Both the position numbers and the translations under genes were made by a program. The notes under the pieces are model-generated. The model saw only the letters and a program-made list of their open reading frames with translations. It was not told the origin of the DNA and searched no databases. A stretch of DNA of 64,000 nucleotides from Haloferax marinisediminis (GTDB lineage: Archaea > Halobacteriota > Halobacteria > Halobacteriales > Haloferacaceae): NCBI RefSeq assembly GCF_009674585.1, contig NZ_WKJP01000001.1, forward strand, positions 2,108,001 through 2,172,000. The letters run 5' to 3'. Below are positions 16,863-26,334 of the stretch, in pieces. How positions within the stretch are numbered: the first letter of the stretch is position 1; every line of letters begins with the position of its first letter.

Positions 16863-17045
16863 CCCGCCAGCGTCGTGCGGTGACCACAAACACTGTCAGC
16901 GAAGGCTGACTGTCTGGAATAAGGCCCATACCGATATTTCTCTGCCCGCGACGTATCAGTGGCTAGTTGGGTCGCCACTCCGGCGCCCTCCATGGAGACC
17001 CGCGGCCCGGGACGCGGCCCGCCCCCCACACACCCGGAAAGTACA

Positions 17046-18617
17046 ATGAAGAGTCACCTCGCAATTCTGTTTGCCGTATTGCTCATCCTCTCTTCGGTCC
17101 CTGCGACAGTAGGTGCGCAAGAAGAGCGAGAGCCGAACAAACCTCCCGTATTCCGGGCGTTCGTCGTCAATCCGGTCGTCGAACCCGGCGTCGAGACGAT
17201 GGTCCGCGTCGGATTCACGAACGACCCGGGTGACCCCGAAGACGTGGCGAAGACGGCCGAGAACGTCCGCGTCGAACTCGTCCCACGGAACACGCCGTTC
17301 GTCGTCAGAACCGGACAGGTGTTCGTCGGGACGATGAACGACAGCGACACTCGTGAAGTCGAATTCGCGGTCGAAGCGCCGGAGAACATCGCAGCCGGCG
17401 AGTACGACCTCGAACTGAGAATCCGCTACGAGTACGACGACGCACAGCGCCGAACCTACGAGCGCGACGTCACCCTCAGAGTCGAAGAACGCGTTCGGTT
17501 CGCCGTCGTGGGGTCTGACTCTACGGTTCCCGTCGGCGGACAAGGTGCGGTGGCACTCACGATTCAGAACGTCGGCGAACTCGACGCACGCAACACTGTC
17601 GTCGCCGTCACCTCGCAGTCTCCCGAGGTGACCTTCGAAGGAACACAGACGGCGACGCAGTTCACGCCGAACTGGCCAGTCGGTGAGAACCGCACCTTCG
17701 TCTACGACACGTCGCTCAGCGCGAATGGCTCGACTCGCGGCTACGTCCTCGCGGTCGACATCGTCTACGAAGACCCCAACGGCGCACGAATACAGTACTC
17801 GCCGCTCGCCGCCGGATTCCTCCCAACCGAAGAGCAAACGTTCAGCCTCCAGAACGTCGAAAGTACGCTCCGTGTCGGAGGGGACGGCGCGATTGTCGGG
17901 ACTGTCGTGAACGACGGTGGGACCCTCGCTCAAAACGTCGTCGTCGAACTCTCGCTCCCCGAAGGAAGCGCGACAGCGACGGAGACCGAGTACGCTGTCG
18001 GTGACCTCGAACCCGGTGCGAGTGCGCCGTTCTCCTTCGACGTGCAGATTGCAGACGGGGCCGACGCCGGTCCGCGACTGTACACGGCGACGATCACCTA
18101 CCGCGACACTGAGGGTGAACGTCGGACGACCGACGACCTCGACCTTCGCGTCGACGTCGCTGCGTCGTCACCCGAGTTCGACGTGACTGTCGACGAGGGA
18201 ACAATCGTCCCGGGGCGGTCCGGTGAACTCCGCCTGACCATCGTCAACGAACGTGACGAGACGCTCAGCGACATCTCGGCGAAGATTTACCTCGAAGACC
18301 CCCTGTCGTCCGGTGACTCCGAGGCGTTCGTCGACGAACTTGCACCCGGTGAGTCGGCGACACTCGTCTTCGACGTTGCCGCCAGTGGTGACGCACTGAA
18401 CAAGGAATACCCGGTCGAACTCGACTTCCGCTACGAAGACGAGTCGGGTGATACCACCATCTCCGACGCCTACCGTGTCCCGGTTCGCGTCGAAGCAATC
18501 GAAAACGGCGGGCCACTCCCGTTCGGTCTCTCGTTCCCCATCGTCGGTGCGGCCGTCCTCCTCGTCGCGGTTGGCGGTGCTGGGTTCCTCGTCGTTCGCC
18601 GACGGGGGCGGCGCTGA
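17046..18617 (+). CDS. Exported COG1361-type multi-Ig-like protein with C-terminal anchor
   Basis: This 523-residue protein has a signal peptide (LAILFAVLLILSSVPATVGA) and about four repeated beta-sandwich domains of the CARDB/COG1361 type, each with a phrase like VPVGGQGAVALTIQNVGELD, LRVGGDGAIVGTVVNDGG or IVPGRSGELRLTIVNERDE. It ends with a membrane span (FPIVGAAVLLVAVGGAGFLVV) and RRRGRR. ATG at 17046 is chosen because the signal peptide begins there. Only 3 bases separate it from the RND exporter, so the two are surely one operon. It probably stands on the outer face as a partner of the exporter. Confidence 0.9.
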   Translation: MKSHLAILFAVLLILSSVPATVGAQEEREPNKPPVFRAFVVNPVVEPGVETMVRVGFTNDPGDPEDVAKTAENVRVELVPRNTPFVVRTGQVFVGTMNDSDTREVEFAVEAPENIAAGEYDLELRIRYEYDDAQRRTYERDVTLRVEERVRFAVVGSDSTVPVGGQGAVALTIQNVGELDARNTVVAVTSQSPEVTFEGTQTATQFTPNWPVGENRTFVYDTSLSANGSTRGYVLAVDIVYEDPNGARIQYSPLAAGFLPTEEQTFSLQNVESTLRVGGDGAIVGTVVNDGGTLAQNVVVELSLPEGSATATETEYAVGDLEPGASAPFSFDVQIADGADAGPRLYTATITYRDTEGERRTTDDLDLRVDVAASSPEFDVTVDEGTIVPGRSGELRLTIVNERDETLSDISAKIYLEDPLSSGDSEAFVDELAPGESATLVFDVAASGDALNKEYPVELDFRYEDESGDTTISDAYRVPVRVEAIENGGPLPFGLSFPIVGAAVLLVAVGGAGFLVVRRRGRR

Positions 18618-18620
18618 GTC

Positions 18621-21131
18621 GTGGCCCGACTCGACCCCCAGCGGTTCATCGACTGGGCGGACGACCGCATCGTCAACCACTCACGACGAGTCATCCTCAC
18701 GTTTCTCGTCCTGACGGTCATCTTCGCGGCGGGACTGAGCGCCGTCGAGACGGAGTCTGGTACTGACCAGTTCGCCGAAGAGGTCCCCGAAGAAGAAGCG
18801 TTCACACGAATCTCTGAGGAGTTCTCGCCTCGGTTCCAAGAGGGGACGGGCAGCACACAACTCATCCAGCGCGCGCCGAACGTCCTGACGAAACGCGAAC
18901 TGTTGCGGATGCTCGAAGCACAGAAACTGCTCGAAGACCGTTCGGACCTGCGTGTCATCCAGACGGCCAGCGCCGCGTCTGTCGTCGCGGAGACGCTCGA
19001 CCCCGACGCCGAGACGCTCGAGACACAGATTTGGGCACTCGAACGAGCGACCGACGCAGAAGTCGCCGCGGCGGTCCGTGAAAACGAAGACAACCCGCGA
19101 TTCGTCGGCCTCCTCGCCGACGACTTCAACCCGACCGAACCGCGAGCGACTGCGACCATCGGCGTCGTCACACACTCGATTCCACTCGCAGACGAGTCTG
19201 GTGCTGGACAAGGTGGCGACAGTCCGTTGAGCCCCATTCAGCAGAAAGCGACGCGAATCGTCGCGACCGTCGGCGGGGATATCTCGGTCTTCGGGTCCGG
19301 TGTCATCGCCGACGAGTTCGGGACGGTCATCACCGACTCGCTCATCATCGTCGTCCCTGCGGCGGTGTTGTTCATCGTGTTGTTCCTCGTCGTCGCGTAT
19401 CGTGACCTCGTGGACCTCTTGTTGGGGGCGGCGGCGCTCGGAATGGCACTGGTCTGGACTTTCGGGTTCCTCGGACTCGCGGGAATCCCGTTCAACCAGA
19501 TTATGATTGCCGTCCCACCGCTCTTGCTCGCGGTCGGTATCGACTTCGGTATCCACGCGGTCAACCGCTACCGCGAGGACCGCGCCGAAGGCAATGACGT
19601 CGGCGAAGCGATGCGAAAGGCCACCGACCAACTCCTCGTGGCGTTTTTCATCGTCACCGGGACGACGGTCATCGGCTTCCTCTCGAATCTCGCGAGTGAC
19701 CTCACGCCAATCCGTGATTTCGGTGTCGTCGCTGCGATTGGCATCATCTTCACGTTCTTCGTCTTCGGTGTCTTCCTCCCCGCTGCGAAGGTCGAAATCG
19801 ACCGACTCCGACAGCGCTACCCGATTCCGACGTTCAGTCAGACACCGCTCGGTAGCGAGGGAAGCTCGCTCGGCAAGCTGCTCCGAATCGGCGTTCGACC
19901 CGCCCTGCGTGCACCTGCCGTCGTCATCGTCATCGCACTGGTCCTCTCCGGAAGCGCGATGTGGTACGCGACAGGGGTTGACACCGAGTTCGGTCAAGAA
20001 GACTTCCTGCCGCCTGCTGAGGCCCCAGCGTATCTGACGGTCCTCCCCGAACCGTTCGCGCCGGGTGAGTACAGCGTCGTCGCCGACATCGAGTTCCTCG
20101 AAGAGCGCTTTTCGTCCTCACAAAGTGGCGTCGTGACGGTGTTCTTGGAGGGGCGGTCGACAGACGACGCGTTCCTCGAAGAACTCGACCGAGTCGCACA
20201 GGACCCACCAGAGACGTTCATCTCGGTCGACCGACGCGCTGACTCGACGAGTATCCTCACAGTGATTCAAGACGAGGCCGAAGAGAACGAGGAGTTCGCT
20301 CGCCTCGTCGCTCGACACGACAGAGACGGCGACGGCATCCCTGACCGGGATATCATCGAAGTGTACGACGCCCTGTTCGCGACTGAATCAGCGGACCGTG
20401 CCGCCGAGTACATCTCCGAAGACTACCGGAGTTCGCGGGTCGACTACCGCGTGAAAGCAGACGCTGACGACGATGCCGTCGTCGCCGACACCCGAGAGAT
20501 GGCCGACCGCTTCCGCACCGAAGGGACGGCGACGGGTGCGACTGTCGTCTTCTCCGCCATCTCCGACCTCATCCTCGACTCGGCGATTCAGAGTCTCATC
20601 ATCTCGATGATTGGGACCGGCATCTTCCTCACTTTCGTCTACTGGTGGCTCGAAGGCCGTCCCTCGCTGGCGCTCGCGAACCTCGTTCCCATCCTCATCG
20701 CCGTCACCTTCGTCGCCGGGACGATGCGCCTCACGGGAATCGCGTTCAACGCCTTCACCGCGACCGTACTCGCGTTGACCATCGGACTCGGTGTGGACTA
20801 CTCGGTCCACATCGTCCACCGGTTCATCGACGAACGCCGCGAACACGACCTCGAAACCGCACTCGACCGGACGGTTCGCGGAACTGGTGGCGCGCTCGCC
20901 GGCAGCATGCTCACGACCGTCTTCGGACTGGGCGTCCTCGTCCTCGCCGTCCTCTCTATCCTCGGGCAGTTCGGCCTGCTCACTGCCGCGAGTATCGTCT
21001 ACTCGTTCCTCGCGTCGGTGCTCGTCTTACCGTCGGCGCTCGTGCTCTGGGACCGGTTCAGCGGCAACGACCCCGTCGTGCCACTGGGCGGCACCGACAT
21101 CGACGCCGGGCCGATGCCGACCGCAGACTGA
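18621..21131 (+). CDS. RND/MMPL-family exporter with Ca-loop-like insert
   Basis: This 836-residue protein has the duplicated RND layout: one N-terminal span (VILTFLVLTVIFAAGL), an outer domain, five spans with PPLLLAVGIDFGIHAVNRY, a second N-terminal span and outer domain, then five more spans with ALTIGLGVDYSVHIVHRF. The paired GIDFG/GVDYS segments carry the proton-relay Asp of SSD/MMPL exporters. Substrates of archaeal members are unknown, with lipids likely from bacterial relatives. The second outer domain contains DRDGDGIPDRD (residue 567 on), a calcium-loop-like motif. Start is GTG at 18621, 3 bases after the COG1361 stop. Confidence 0.93.
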   Translation: MARLDPQRFIDWADDRIVNHSRRVILTFLVLTVIFAAGLSAVETESGTDQFAEEVPEEEAFTRISEEFSPRFQEGTGSTQLIQRAPNVLTKRELLRMLEAQKLLEDRSDLRVIQTASAASVVAETLDPDAETLETQIWALERATDAEVAAAVRENEDNPRFVGLLADDFNPTEPRATATIGVVTHSIPLADESGAGQGGDSPLSPIQQKATRIVATVGGDISVFGSGVIADEFGTVITDSLIIVVPAAVLFIVLFLVVAYRDLVDLLLGAAALGMALVWTFGFLGLAGIPFNQIMIAVPPLLLAVGIDFGIHAVNRYREDRAEGNDVGEAMRKATDQLLVAFFIVTGTTVIGFLSNLASDLTPIRDFGVVAAIGIIFTFFVFGVFLPAAKVEIDRLRQRYPIPTFSQTPLGSEGSSLGKLLRIGVRPALRAPAVVIVIALVLSGSAMWYATGVDTEFGQEDFLPPAEAPAYLTVLPEPFAPGEYSVVADIEFLEERFSSSQSGVVTVFLEGRSTDDAFLEELDRVAQDPPETFISVDRRADSTSILTVIQDEAEENEEFARLVARHDRDGDGIPDRDIIEVYDALFATESADRAAEYISEDYRSSRVDYRVKADADDDAVVADTREMADRFRTEGTATGATVVFSAISDLILDSAIQSLIISMIGTGIFLTFVYWWLEGRPSLALANLVPILIAVTFVAGTMRLTGIAFNAFTATVLALTIGLGVDYSVHIVHRFIDERREHDLETALDRTVRGTGGALAGSMLTTVFGLGVLVLAVLSILGQFGLLTAASIVYSFLASVLVLPSALVLWDRFSGNDPVVPLGGTDIDAGPMPTAD

Positions 21132-21215
21132 CGACGTTCCGCACGCACGTAGATTTAAATCAGAACCCGGAACCACCTTTCCTCGATGCCACCCACTCGT
21201 GTCCCGTGGTCTGAC

Positions 21216-21455
21216 TCAGGCACTCGCCCCCACGCCGAAGAGCCGTGTCGTCCCCCACGAGACGACGAGGATGCCGACGATGAACACTGCGAGCACGCCC
21301 ATCATCAAGAACGGGTCCAGTGCCGGCCCACCGAAGAACGGGCCACGGACGATGAGAAACGCGGTCCCCAACGAGAGGCCCAGACCGACGCCTGTGACGA
21401 TGGTAAAGAAGAGTTTTGCCACGCCGATACCACGTGTGTCGCTCCGGAAGCTCAT
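21216..21455 (-). CDS. Small two-span membrane protein
   Basis: This 79-residue protein has two predicted membrane helices (FFTIVTGVGLGLSLGTAFLIV and FLMMGVLAVFIVGILVVSW) joined by a short RGPFFGGPALDP loop, with a polar N-terminus (MSFRSDTRGIG). No family is recognised. The upstream ATG region is shared with the acylphosphatase, which ends 56 bases away on the same strand, so joint transcription is possible. Confidence 0.75.
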   Translation of the reverse strand: MSFRSDTRGIGVAKLFFTIVTGVGLGLSLGTAFLIVRGPFFGGPALDPFLMMGVLAVFIVGILVVSWGTTRLFGVGASA

Positions 21456-21510
21456 GCGACCAATTCCACCCGTTGGCCTCTTGAACGATTTGGCCGTCTC
21501 ACTGACTCAT

Positions 21511-21795
21511 CTACCGCTCGACGCGGAACCCGGACTCCCCTTTCGGGTCTTCGTACGTCACGTCGACGTCGTCGACGCTCGCCATGGGACTCCCGTCGTG
21601 ACACCACAGAACCATCGACTCGACGTCGTCGCGAGGGCCTTCGAAAACCGCCTCCACGCGACCGTCAGAGAGGTTCTTCACCCATCCGTCGACCCCGAGG
21701 TCGCGAGCGGTATCGCGAGTCGTCGCTCGGTAGTACACGCCCTGAACGTGGCCGGAGACGTACACGTGTGCACGCGAACGGATACTGTCACTCAT
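21511..21795 (-). CDS. acyP: Acylphosphatase
   Basis: This 94-residue protein carries the acylphosphatase signature GHVQGVYYRATTRDTARDLG, where the Arg binds phosphate, and DGWVKNLSDGRVEAVFEG, where the Asn positions water. It hydrolyses carboxyl-phosphate bonds such as acetyl phosphate or 1,3-bisphosphoglycerate. Size is normal. ATG at 21795 is chosen; the upstream extension has no similarity to the family. It is divergent from glmM. Confidence 0.95.
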   Translation of the reverse strand: MSDSIRSRAHVYVSGHVQGVYYRATTRDTARDLGVDGWVKNLSDGRVEAVFEGPRDDVESMVLWCHDGSPMASVDDVDVTYEDPKGESGFRVER

Positions 21796-21990
21796 ACCGT
21801 GTGATTCGGCCTCCGGCGTCAAAGGCGTGCTGTCTCTCGGTCTCACACACGTGTCGTCTCAGTTGGTCTCTCGCGGGCGAGTCACTGGGCTCCGTCGACG
21901 CCGAACCGACAAGTCGTGTGTTCGACGTGACGCTCGTGTCCGCGAACCCACCGTGAGGGCGCGTCTCACGCATCGTCCGAACCGTCAGCA

Positions 21991-21998
21991 TCTAAGTG
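21991..21998 (+). promoter_or_regulatory. TATA-like element for glmM
   Basis: TCTAAGTG lies 22-29 bases before the glmM ATG at 22020, the position expected for a haloarchaeal TATA box with a nearly leaderless transcript. No Shine-Dalgarno sequence precedes the ATG, which supports this reading. Confidence 0.45.
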
Positions 21999-22019
21999 TG
22001 GCCCGGACGACGCTGGGGT

Positions 22020-23381
22020 ATGGAACTCTTCGGCACCGCCGGTATCCGCGGAAGTGTAACCGAGCGCGTCACGCCGGAACTCGCGCTTCGCGTTGGCCGC
22101 GCCGCCGGTCTCGCCGCATTCGAATCGGACTCGACGGCCGAATTCGTCGTCGGTCGCGACGGTCGTACGAGCGGACAAGGACTGGTCTCCGCTGTCGAGG
22201 CAGGCCTCCTCTCTGCGGGCGCTGACGTGAGTCGCATCGGCGTCGTTCCCACCCCGGCGCTCGCGTACGCGTCGCAGGGTCGTCGTGGCGTCATGCTCAC
22301 CGCGTCGCACAACCCACCGACCGACAACGGCATCAAGATGTTCGTCGACGGACAAGAGTACGACCGCTCGCTCGAACAAGACATCGAGACGCGCGTCGAG
22401 AACGGTGCGACTTCCGTCGAGTGGGACCAGTGGGGAGAAAGCGGCACACAGGGCGTGCTCGGCGACTACCGCGACGCAGTCATCGAGTTCGCCAGCGGCC
22501 ACGGTGCCGACCCGGACGGACTCAACATCGCTGTGGACTGCGGAAACGGGATGTCCGCACTCGGGACGCCGCAGGTGCTCCGCGACATGGGTGCACACGT
22601 CGTCACGCTGAACGCACAAATCGACGGCCACTTCCCCGGTCGTGAGTCGAAACCGACGCCAGAGTCGCTGAAAGACCTCCGAGCGTTCGTCGCCGACGGC
22701 GACTTCGACTTCGGAATCGGTCACGACGGCGACGCCGACCGCATCGTCATCGTCGACGCAGACGGCGACGTCGTCCACGAAGACACAGTCATCGCCATCA
22801 TCGGCGAACACTACGTCCGAACGAGTGACGTTGCCGACCCAGTCGTCGTCACGACGCCGAACGCGTCGGGTCGTATCGACGAACGCGTCGGCGAGGCAGG
22901 CGGCCGTGTCGAACGCGTTCGCCTCGGTGCGCTCCACGAAGGTATCGCCAGCGCCCGTGCGGACGGCGGCGACGTCGTCTTCGCGGCCGAACCGTGGAAA
23001 CACATCCACCCCTCGCTCGGTGGGTGGATCGACGGTGTCGCCTCGGCGGCGCTCATGTCGCGTCTCGTCGCAGAATCGGGACTCGATGGCCTCCGAGAAC
23101 CCGTTACGGAGCGACCGTATCGCAAAGTGAGCGTCTCGTGTCCGGACGAGAAGAAGGCAGCCGCCATGGACGCCCTCGAATCGTCGCTGCCGGATGCGAT
23201 GGACCCAGCGTCCGTCGACACCGAGTATGGCGTGCGCCTCGAATTCGCCGACGCGTCGTGGACGCTCGTCCGCCCGTCTGGGACAGAGCCCTACATCCGC
23301 GTCTACGCGGAGGCTGACGACGTAGACGCCCTCGTCGCGGACGTCACCGAAATCGTCGACGCCGAGATTTCTCGCGCCTAA
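22020..23381 (+). CDS. glmM: Phosphoglucosamine mutase / phosphohexomutase
   Basis: This 453-residue alpha-D-phosphohexomutase has MELFGTAGIRGSV at the N-terminus, the catalytic phosphoserine loop MLTASHNPPTDNG near residue 95, the metal loop DGDADR near residue 240, and the C-terminal phosphate-binding RPSGTEPYIRVYAE. It interconverts hexose 6- and 1-phosphates. Archaeal members feed UDP-GlcNAc or GDP-mannose for glycosylation, and sequence alone does not settle GlcN versus Man/Glc. ATG at 22020 gives the exact family start. Divergent from acyP. Confidence 0.93.
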   Translation: MELFGTAGIRGSVTERVTPELALRVGRAAGLAAFESDSTAEFVVGRDGRTSGQGLVSAVEAGLLSAGADVSRIGVVPTPALAYASQGRRGVMLTASHNPPTDNGIKMFVDGQEYDRSLEQDIETRVENGATSVEWDQWGESGTQGVLGDYRDAVIEFASGHGADPDGLNIAVDCGNGMSALGTPQVLRDMGAHVVTLNAQIDGHFPGRESKPTPESLKDLRAFVADGDFDFGIGHDGDADRIVIVDADGDVVHEDTVIAIIGEHYVRTSDVADPVVVTTPNASGRIDERVGEAGGRVERVRLGALHEGIASARADGGDVVFAAEPWKHIHPSLGGWIDGVASAALMSRLVAESGLDGLREPVTERPYRKVSVSCPDEKKAAAMDALESSLPDAMDPASVDTEYGVRLEFADASWTLVRPSGTEPYIRVYAEADDVDALVADVTEIVDAEISRA

Positions 23382-23507
23382 TCGGCAGGTCGGGTGGCAA
23401 AACTATCCGTTGGTTTACCCGGATTTGTTGCGAACGGCTCGCATACGCCGCGAAACGACACCTTTAACCGATTTTCGCCTCCCTTCTCTCAGTAGGTGTT
23501 CATAGAC

Positions 23508-24647
23508 ATGGACAGACGTTCTTTTGTCAAAGTGACCGGACTCGCAGGACTGACAGGACTCGCTGGCTGTACCGGCGGCCCTGGTGAAAGCGAAGAAACG
23601 ACGACCACCGAGGCCTCGGGCGGGGACGGTGGCGAGGAGACGACGACGGCAGCCGAAGAGACGACGCAGTCCGCAGAGGACACGACCAACATCGGGATGG
23701 TCTACGCGACTGGCGGCCTCGGTGACGGGTCGTTCAACGACCAGGCTCAGCAGGGTGCCATCCGCGCTCGCGACGAACTGGGCATCTCGTTCGACGAGTC
23801 CCAGCCCGACGAAGTCTCGCAGTTCAAGACGTTCCAGCAGCAGTTCGCTGAGTCGACGAACCCCGACTACGACCTCATCTGCTGTATCGGCTTCCTGCAG
23901 ACCGACGCACTGACCGAGACCTCCGGTGCGTACCCCGAGCAGAACTTCATGCTCGTCGACAGCGTCGTCGACGCGCCGAACGTCGCAAACTACGTGTTCG
24001 CAGAACACGAGGGTTCGTACCTCGTCGGTCAGATGGCCGGTCTCCTGACGACCGAAGACTTCTCCGCCGGCGGCGGTTCCACCTCTCCCGACTCCACGAC
24101 CCTCGGGTTCGTCGGTGGTGTCGAGTCCGACCTCATCAAGAAGTTCGAAGCCGGATTCAAAGCCGGTGCACTGGCCGCGAACGAGGACGTCGAAGTCCTC
24201 ACGAACTACACGGGCAGCTTCAACGACCCCGCAGCAGGGAAGGAAGCAGCACTCGCGATGTACAACAACGGCGCCGACATCGTCTACCACGCCTCGGGTA
24301 ACACCGGGACGGGTGTCTTCCAGGCCGCCCAGGAGCAGGGCAAGTTCGCCATCGGTGTCGACCGCGACCAGTCGGTGACGAAGGCTTCCTACACGGACGT
24401 CATCCTCGCCAGCATGGTCAAGCGCGTCAACACGGCCGTCTTCAGCTCCATCGAGAACGTCGTCAACGAGGACTTCCAGGGTGGCGGCATCGTCACGCTC
24501 GGCCTCGAACAGAACGGTGTCGACATCGTCTACGGTGACACTCTCGGCGACTCGATTCCGAGCTCGGTCAAAGACGACGTCGCTGCCTCGCGTGAGGCCA
24601 TCGTTGCCGGCGACGTGACGGTCCCGACCGACCCGTCGGACGTCTAA
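23508..24647 (+). CDS. BMP-family substrate-binding lipoprotein (Tat-exported)
   Basis: This 379-residue protein begins MDRRSFVKVTGLAGLTGLAGC: a twin-arginine motif with a lipobox Cys at residue 21, so it is folded before export and then lipid-anchored. An acidic, Thr-rich linker of about 40 residues follows, then the BMP/PnrA-like periplasmic fold (NIGMVYATGGLGDGSFNDQA; a YHASGNTGTGVFQAA segment). BMP proteins bind purine nucleosides in bacteria. It is followed by an ATPase and two permeases of the same transporter class. TATA-like CTTTAACC lies about 40 bases upstream. Confidence 0.93.
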   Translation: MDRRSFVKVTGLAGLTGLAGCTGGPGESEETTTTEASGGDGGEETTTAAEETTQSAEDTTNIGMVYATGGLGDGSFNDQAQQGAIRARDELGISFDESQPDEVSQFKTFQQQFAESTNPDYDLICCIGFLQTDALTETSGAYPEQNFMLVDSVVDAPNVANYVFAEHEGSYLVGQMAGLLTTEDFSAGGGSTSPDSTTLGFVGGVESDLIKKFEAGFKAGALAANEDVEVLTNYTGSFNDPAAGKEAALAMYNNGADIVYHASGNTGTGVFQAAQEQGKFAIGVDRDQSVTKASYTDVILASMVKRVNTAVFSSIENVVNEDFQGGGIVTLGLEQNGVDIVYGDTLGDSIPSSVKDDVAASREAIVAGDVTVPTDPSDV

Positions 24648-24698
24648 GGCGGCACCCCCGTCGAACGGCTAAGACGGGAAACCCGTCAAACGTCTAAG
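24635..24698 (+). repeat. Three 14-base copies after the BMP gene, with a hairpin
   Basis: GTCGGACGTCTAAG (24635-24648, including the BMP stop codon), GTCGAACGGCTAAG (24660-24673) and GTCAAACGTCTAAG (24685-24698) are spaced exactly 25 bases apart. Between copies two and three is the perfect hairpin GACGGG-AAA-CCCGTC (24673-24687). The array looks like tandem duplication of the gene end. It may affect termination or processing so that the binding protein is made in excess over the membrane parts. Confidence 0.6.
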
Positions 24699-24753
24699 AA
24701 TCGGCACAAAGACGAACCTATTCGCTTATCAACGAACCCACGGAATCACACAT

Positions 24754-26334
24754 ATGGCCACAGCCGTCCATCTCGACGGGATTACCAAACGGTTCCCCGG
24801 CGTCATCGCCAACGACGACGTGGACCTCTCCGTCGAGCGCGGGACAGTACACGCACTCCTCGGCGAGAACGGGGCTGGCAAGACGACGTTGATGAACGTC
24901 CTCTACGGCCTCTACCGACCGACAGAGGGGCGTGTTGTCATCGACGACCAGGAACGAACGTTCGAGTCACCGCGTGACGCAATCGACGCGGGTGTCGGCA
25001 TGATTCACCAACACTTCATGCTCGTCGACCCGATGACCGTCACCGAAAACATCACGCTCGGAAACGAACCAACCAAGTGGGGCAACCTCGCCGTCGACCG
25101 CGATGCTGCCCGCGATGCTGTCGTCGAACTCTCTGACAAGTACGGGTTCGACGTCGACCCGGACGCTCGGGTCGAAGACATCTCCGTGGGTGAACAACAG
25201 CGAGTCGAGATTTTGAAGGCACTCTATCGTGGTGCCGAGATACTCATCCTCGACGAACCGACGGCCGTCTTGACGCCCCAGGAAGTCGAGGAACTGTTCG
25301 AGGTTTTCGAAGAACTGACCGAACAAGGAAAGACGATCATTTTCATCTCGCACAAACTCGGCGAAGCGATGCGCGCCGCCGACGAGATTACCGTTCTTCG
25401 GGATGGACGGAACGTCGGTACCGTCGAGGCCGACAACACGACGCGTGAGGACCTGGCGAACCTGATGGTTGGCCGTGAGGTCCTCCTCGACATCGAAAAG
25501 CCTCCGACCGAGACGGGCGACGTCGTCCTCTCGGTGTCTGACCTCTCTGTCAACGACGACAGAGGCGTTCGCGCCGTCGACGACGTGTCGTTCGACGTCA
25601 GTGCCGGCGAAGTGTTTGGCATCGCCGGTGTCGACGGCAACGGGCAGTCGCAACTCATCGAAGCGGTCACCGGTCTTCGCAAACTGAAGCAGGGCAGCAT
25701 CGACTTCAACGGCGAAGACGTGACGACCCGCCCACGCCGCGAACGTATCGAATCTGGGATGGCGTACATCCCCGAAGACCGCCAGGAACGCGGCCTCGTC
25801 ATGGATTTCAATCTAATCGAGAACGCCATCCTCGGCAGTCAACACAGCCCAGAGTTCGAATCGGGCGGGCGAATCGACTGGCAGTCTACGCGCGGACACG
25901 CCGAAGACATCATCGAGAAGTACGACGTTCGACCCCCGAACGCAGAGTCGATTTCTGAGTCGCTCTCCGGCGGGAACCAACAGAAGTTCATCGTCGGTCG
26001 TGAGTTCGAACGCGACCCGTCGTTAGTCGTCGCCGCACACCCGACCCGCGGCGTCGACGTCGGGTCTATCGAGTTCATCCACGAGCAACTCCTCGAACTT
26101 CGCAGTCGCGGCGTCGCCATCCTCCTCATCTCCTCGAAACTCGACGAGGTGCAGGGGCTCTCGGACAGACTCGGCGTCATGTACGAAGGAGAGATAATCG
26201 ACGTGGTTGACCCAAGCGACACGACAGAAGAAGAACTCGGCCTCCTGATGGCCGGAGAGCACCCCGAAAAGGCCGAAACTGACGCTGCGACCCCCAACGC
26301 AGACGGCGTTGCCACGGGTGGTGAGAACCAGTGA
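24754..26334 (+). CDS. ABC transporter ATPase, two nucleotide-binding domains (BMP/nucleoside type)
   Basis: This 526-residue protein has two fused ATPase domains. The first has Walker A GENGAGKTT (near residue 38), signature SVGEQQRVE and Walker B LILDEPTA. The second has a degenerate Walker A (GVDGNGQSQ) and signature LSGGNQQKF. This double-domain arrangement is the one used with BMP proteins and the two permeases that follow, as in bacterial nucleoside importers. It energises uptake. Its stop overlaps the first permease's GTG start by 4 bases. Confidence 0.94.
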   Translation: MATAVHLDGITKRFPGVIANDDVDLSVERGTVHALLGENGAGKTTLMNVLYGLYRPTEGRVVIDDQERTFESPRDAIDAGVGMIHQHFMLVDPMTVTENITLGNEPTKWGNLAVDRDAARDAVVELSDKYGFDVDPDARVEDISVGEQQRVEILKALYRGAEILILDEPTAVLTPQEVEELFEVFEELTEQGKTIIFISHKLGEAMRAADEITVLRDGRNVGTVEADNTTREDLANLMVGREVLLDIEKPPTETGDVVLSVSDLSVNDDRGVRAVDDVSFDVSAGEVFGIAGVDGNGQSQLIEAVTGLRKLKQGSIDFNGEDVTTRPRRERIESGMAYIPEDRQERGLVMDFNLIENAILGSQHSPEFESGGRIDWQSTRGHAEDIIEKYDVRPPNAESISESLSGGNQQKFIVGREFERDPSLVVAAHPTRGVDVGSIEFIHEQLLELRSRGVAILLISSKLDEVQGLSDRLGVMYEGEIIDVVDPSDTTEEELGLLMAGEHPEKAETDAATPNADGVATGGENQ

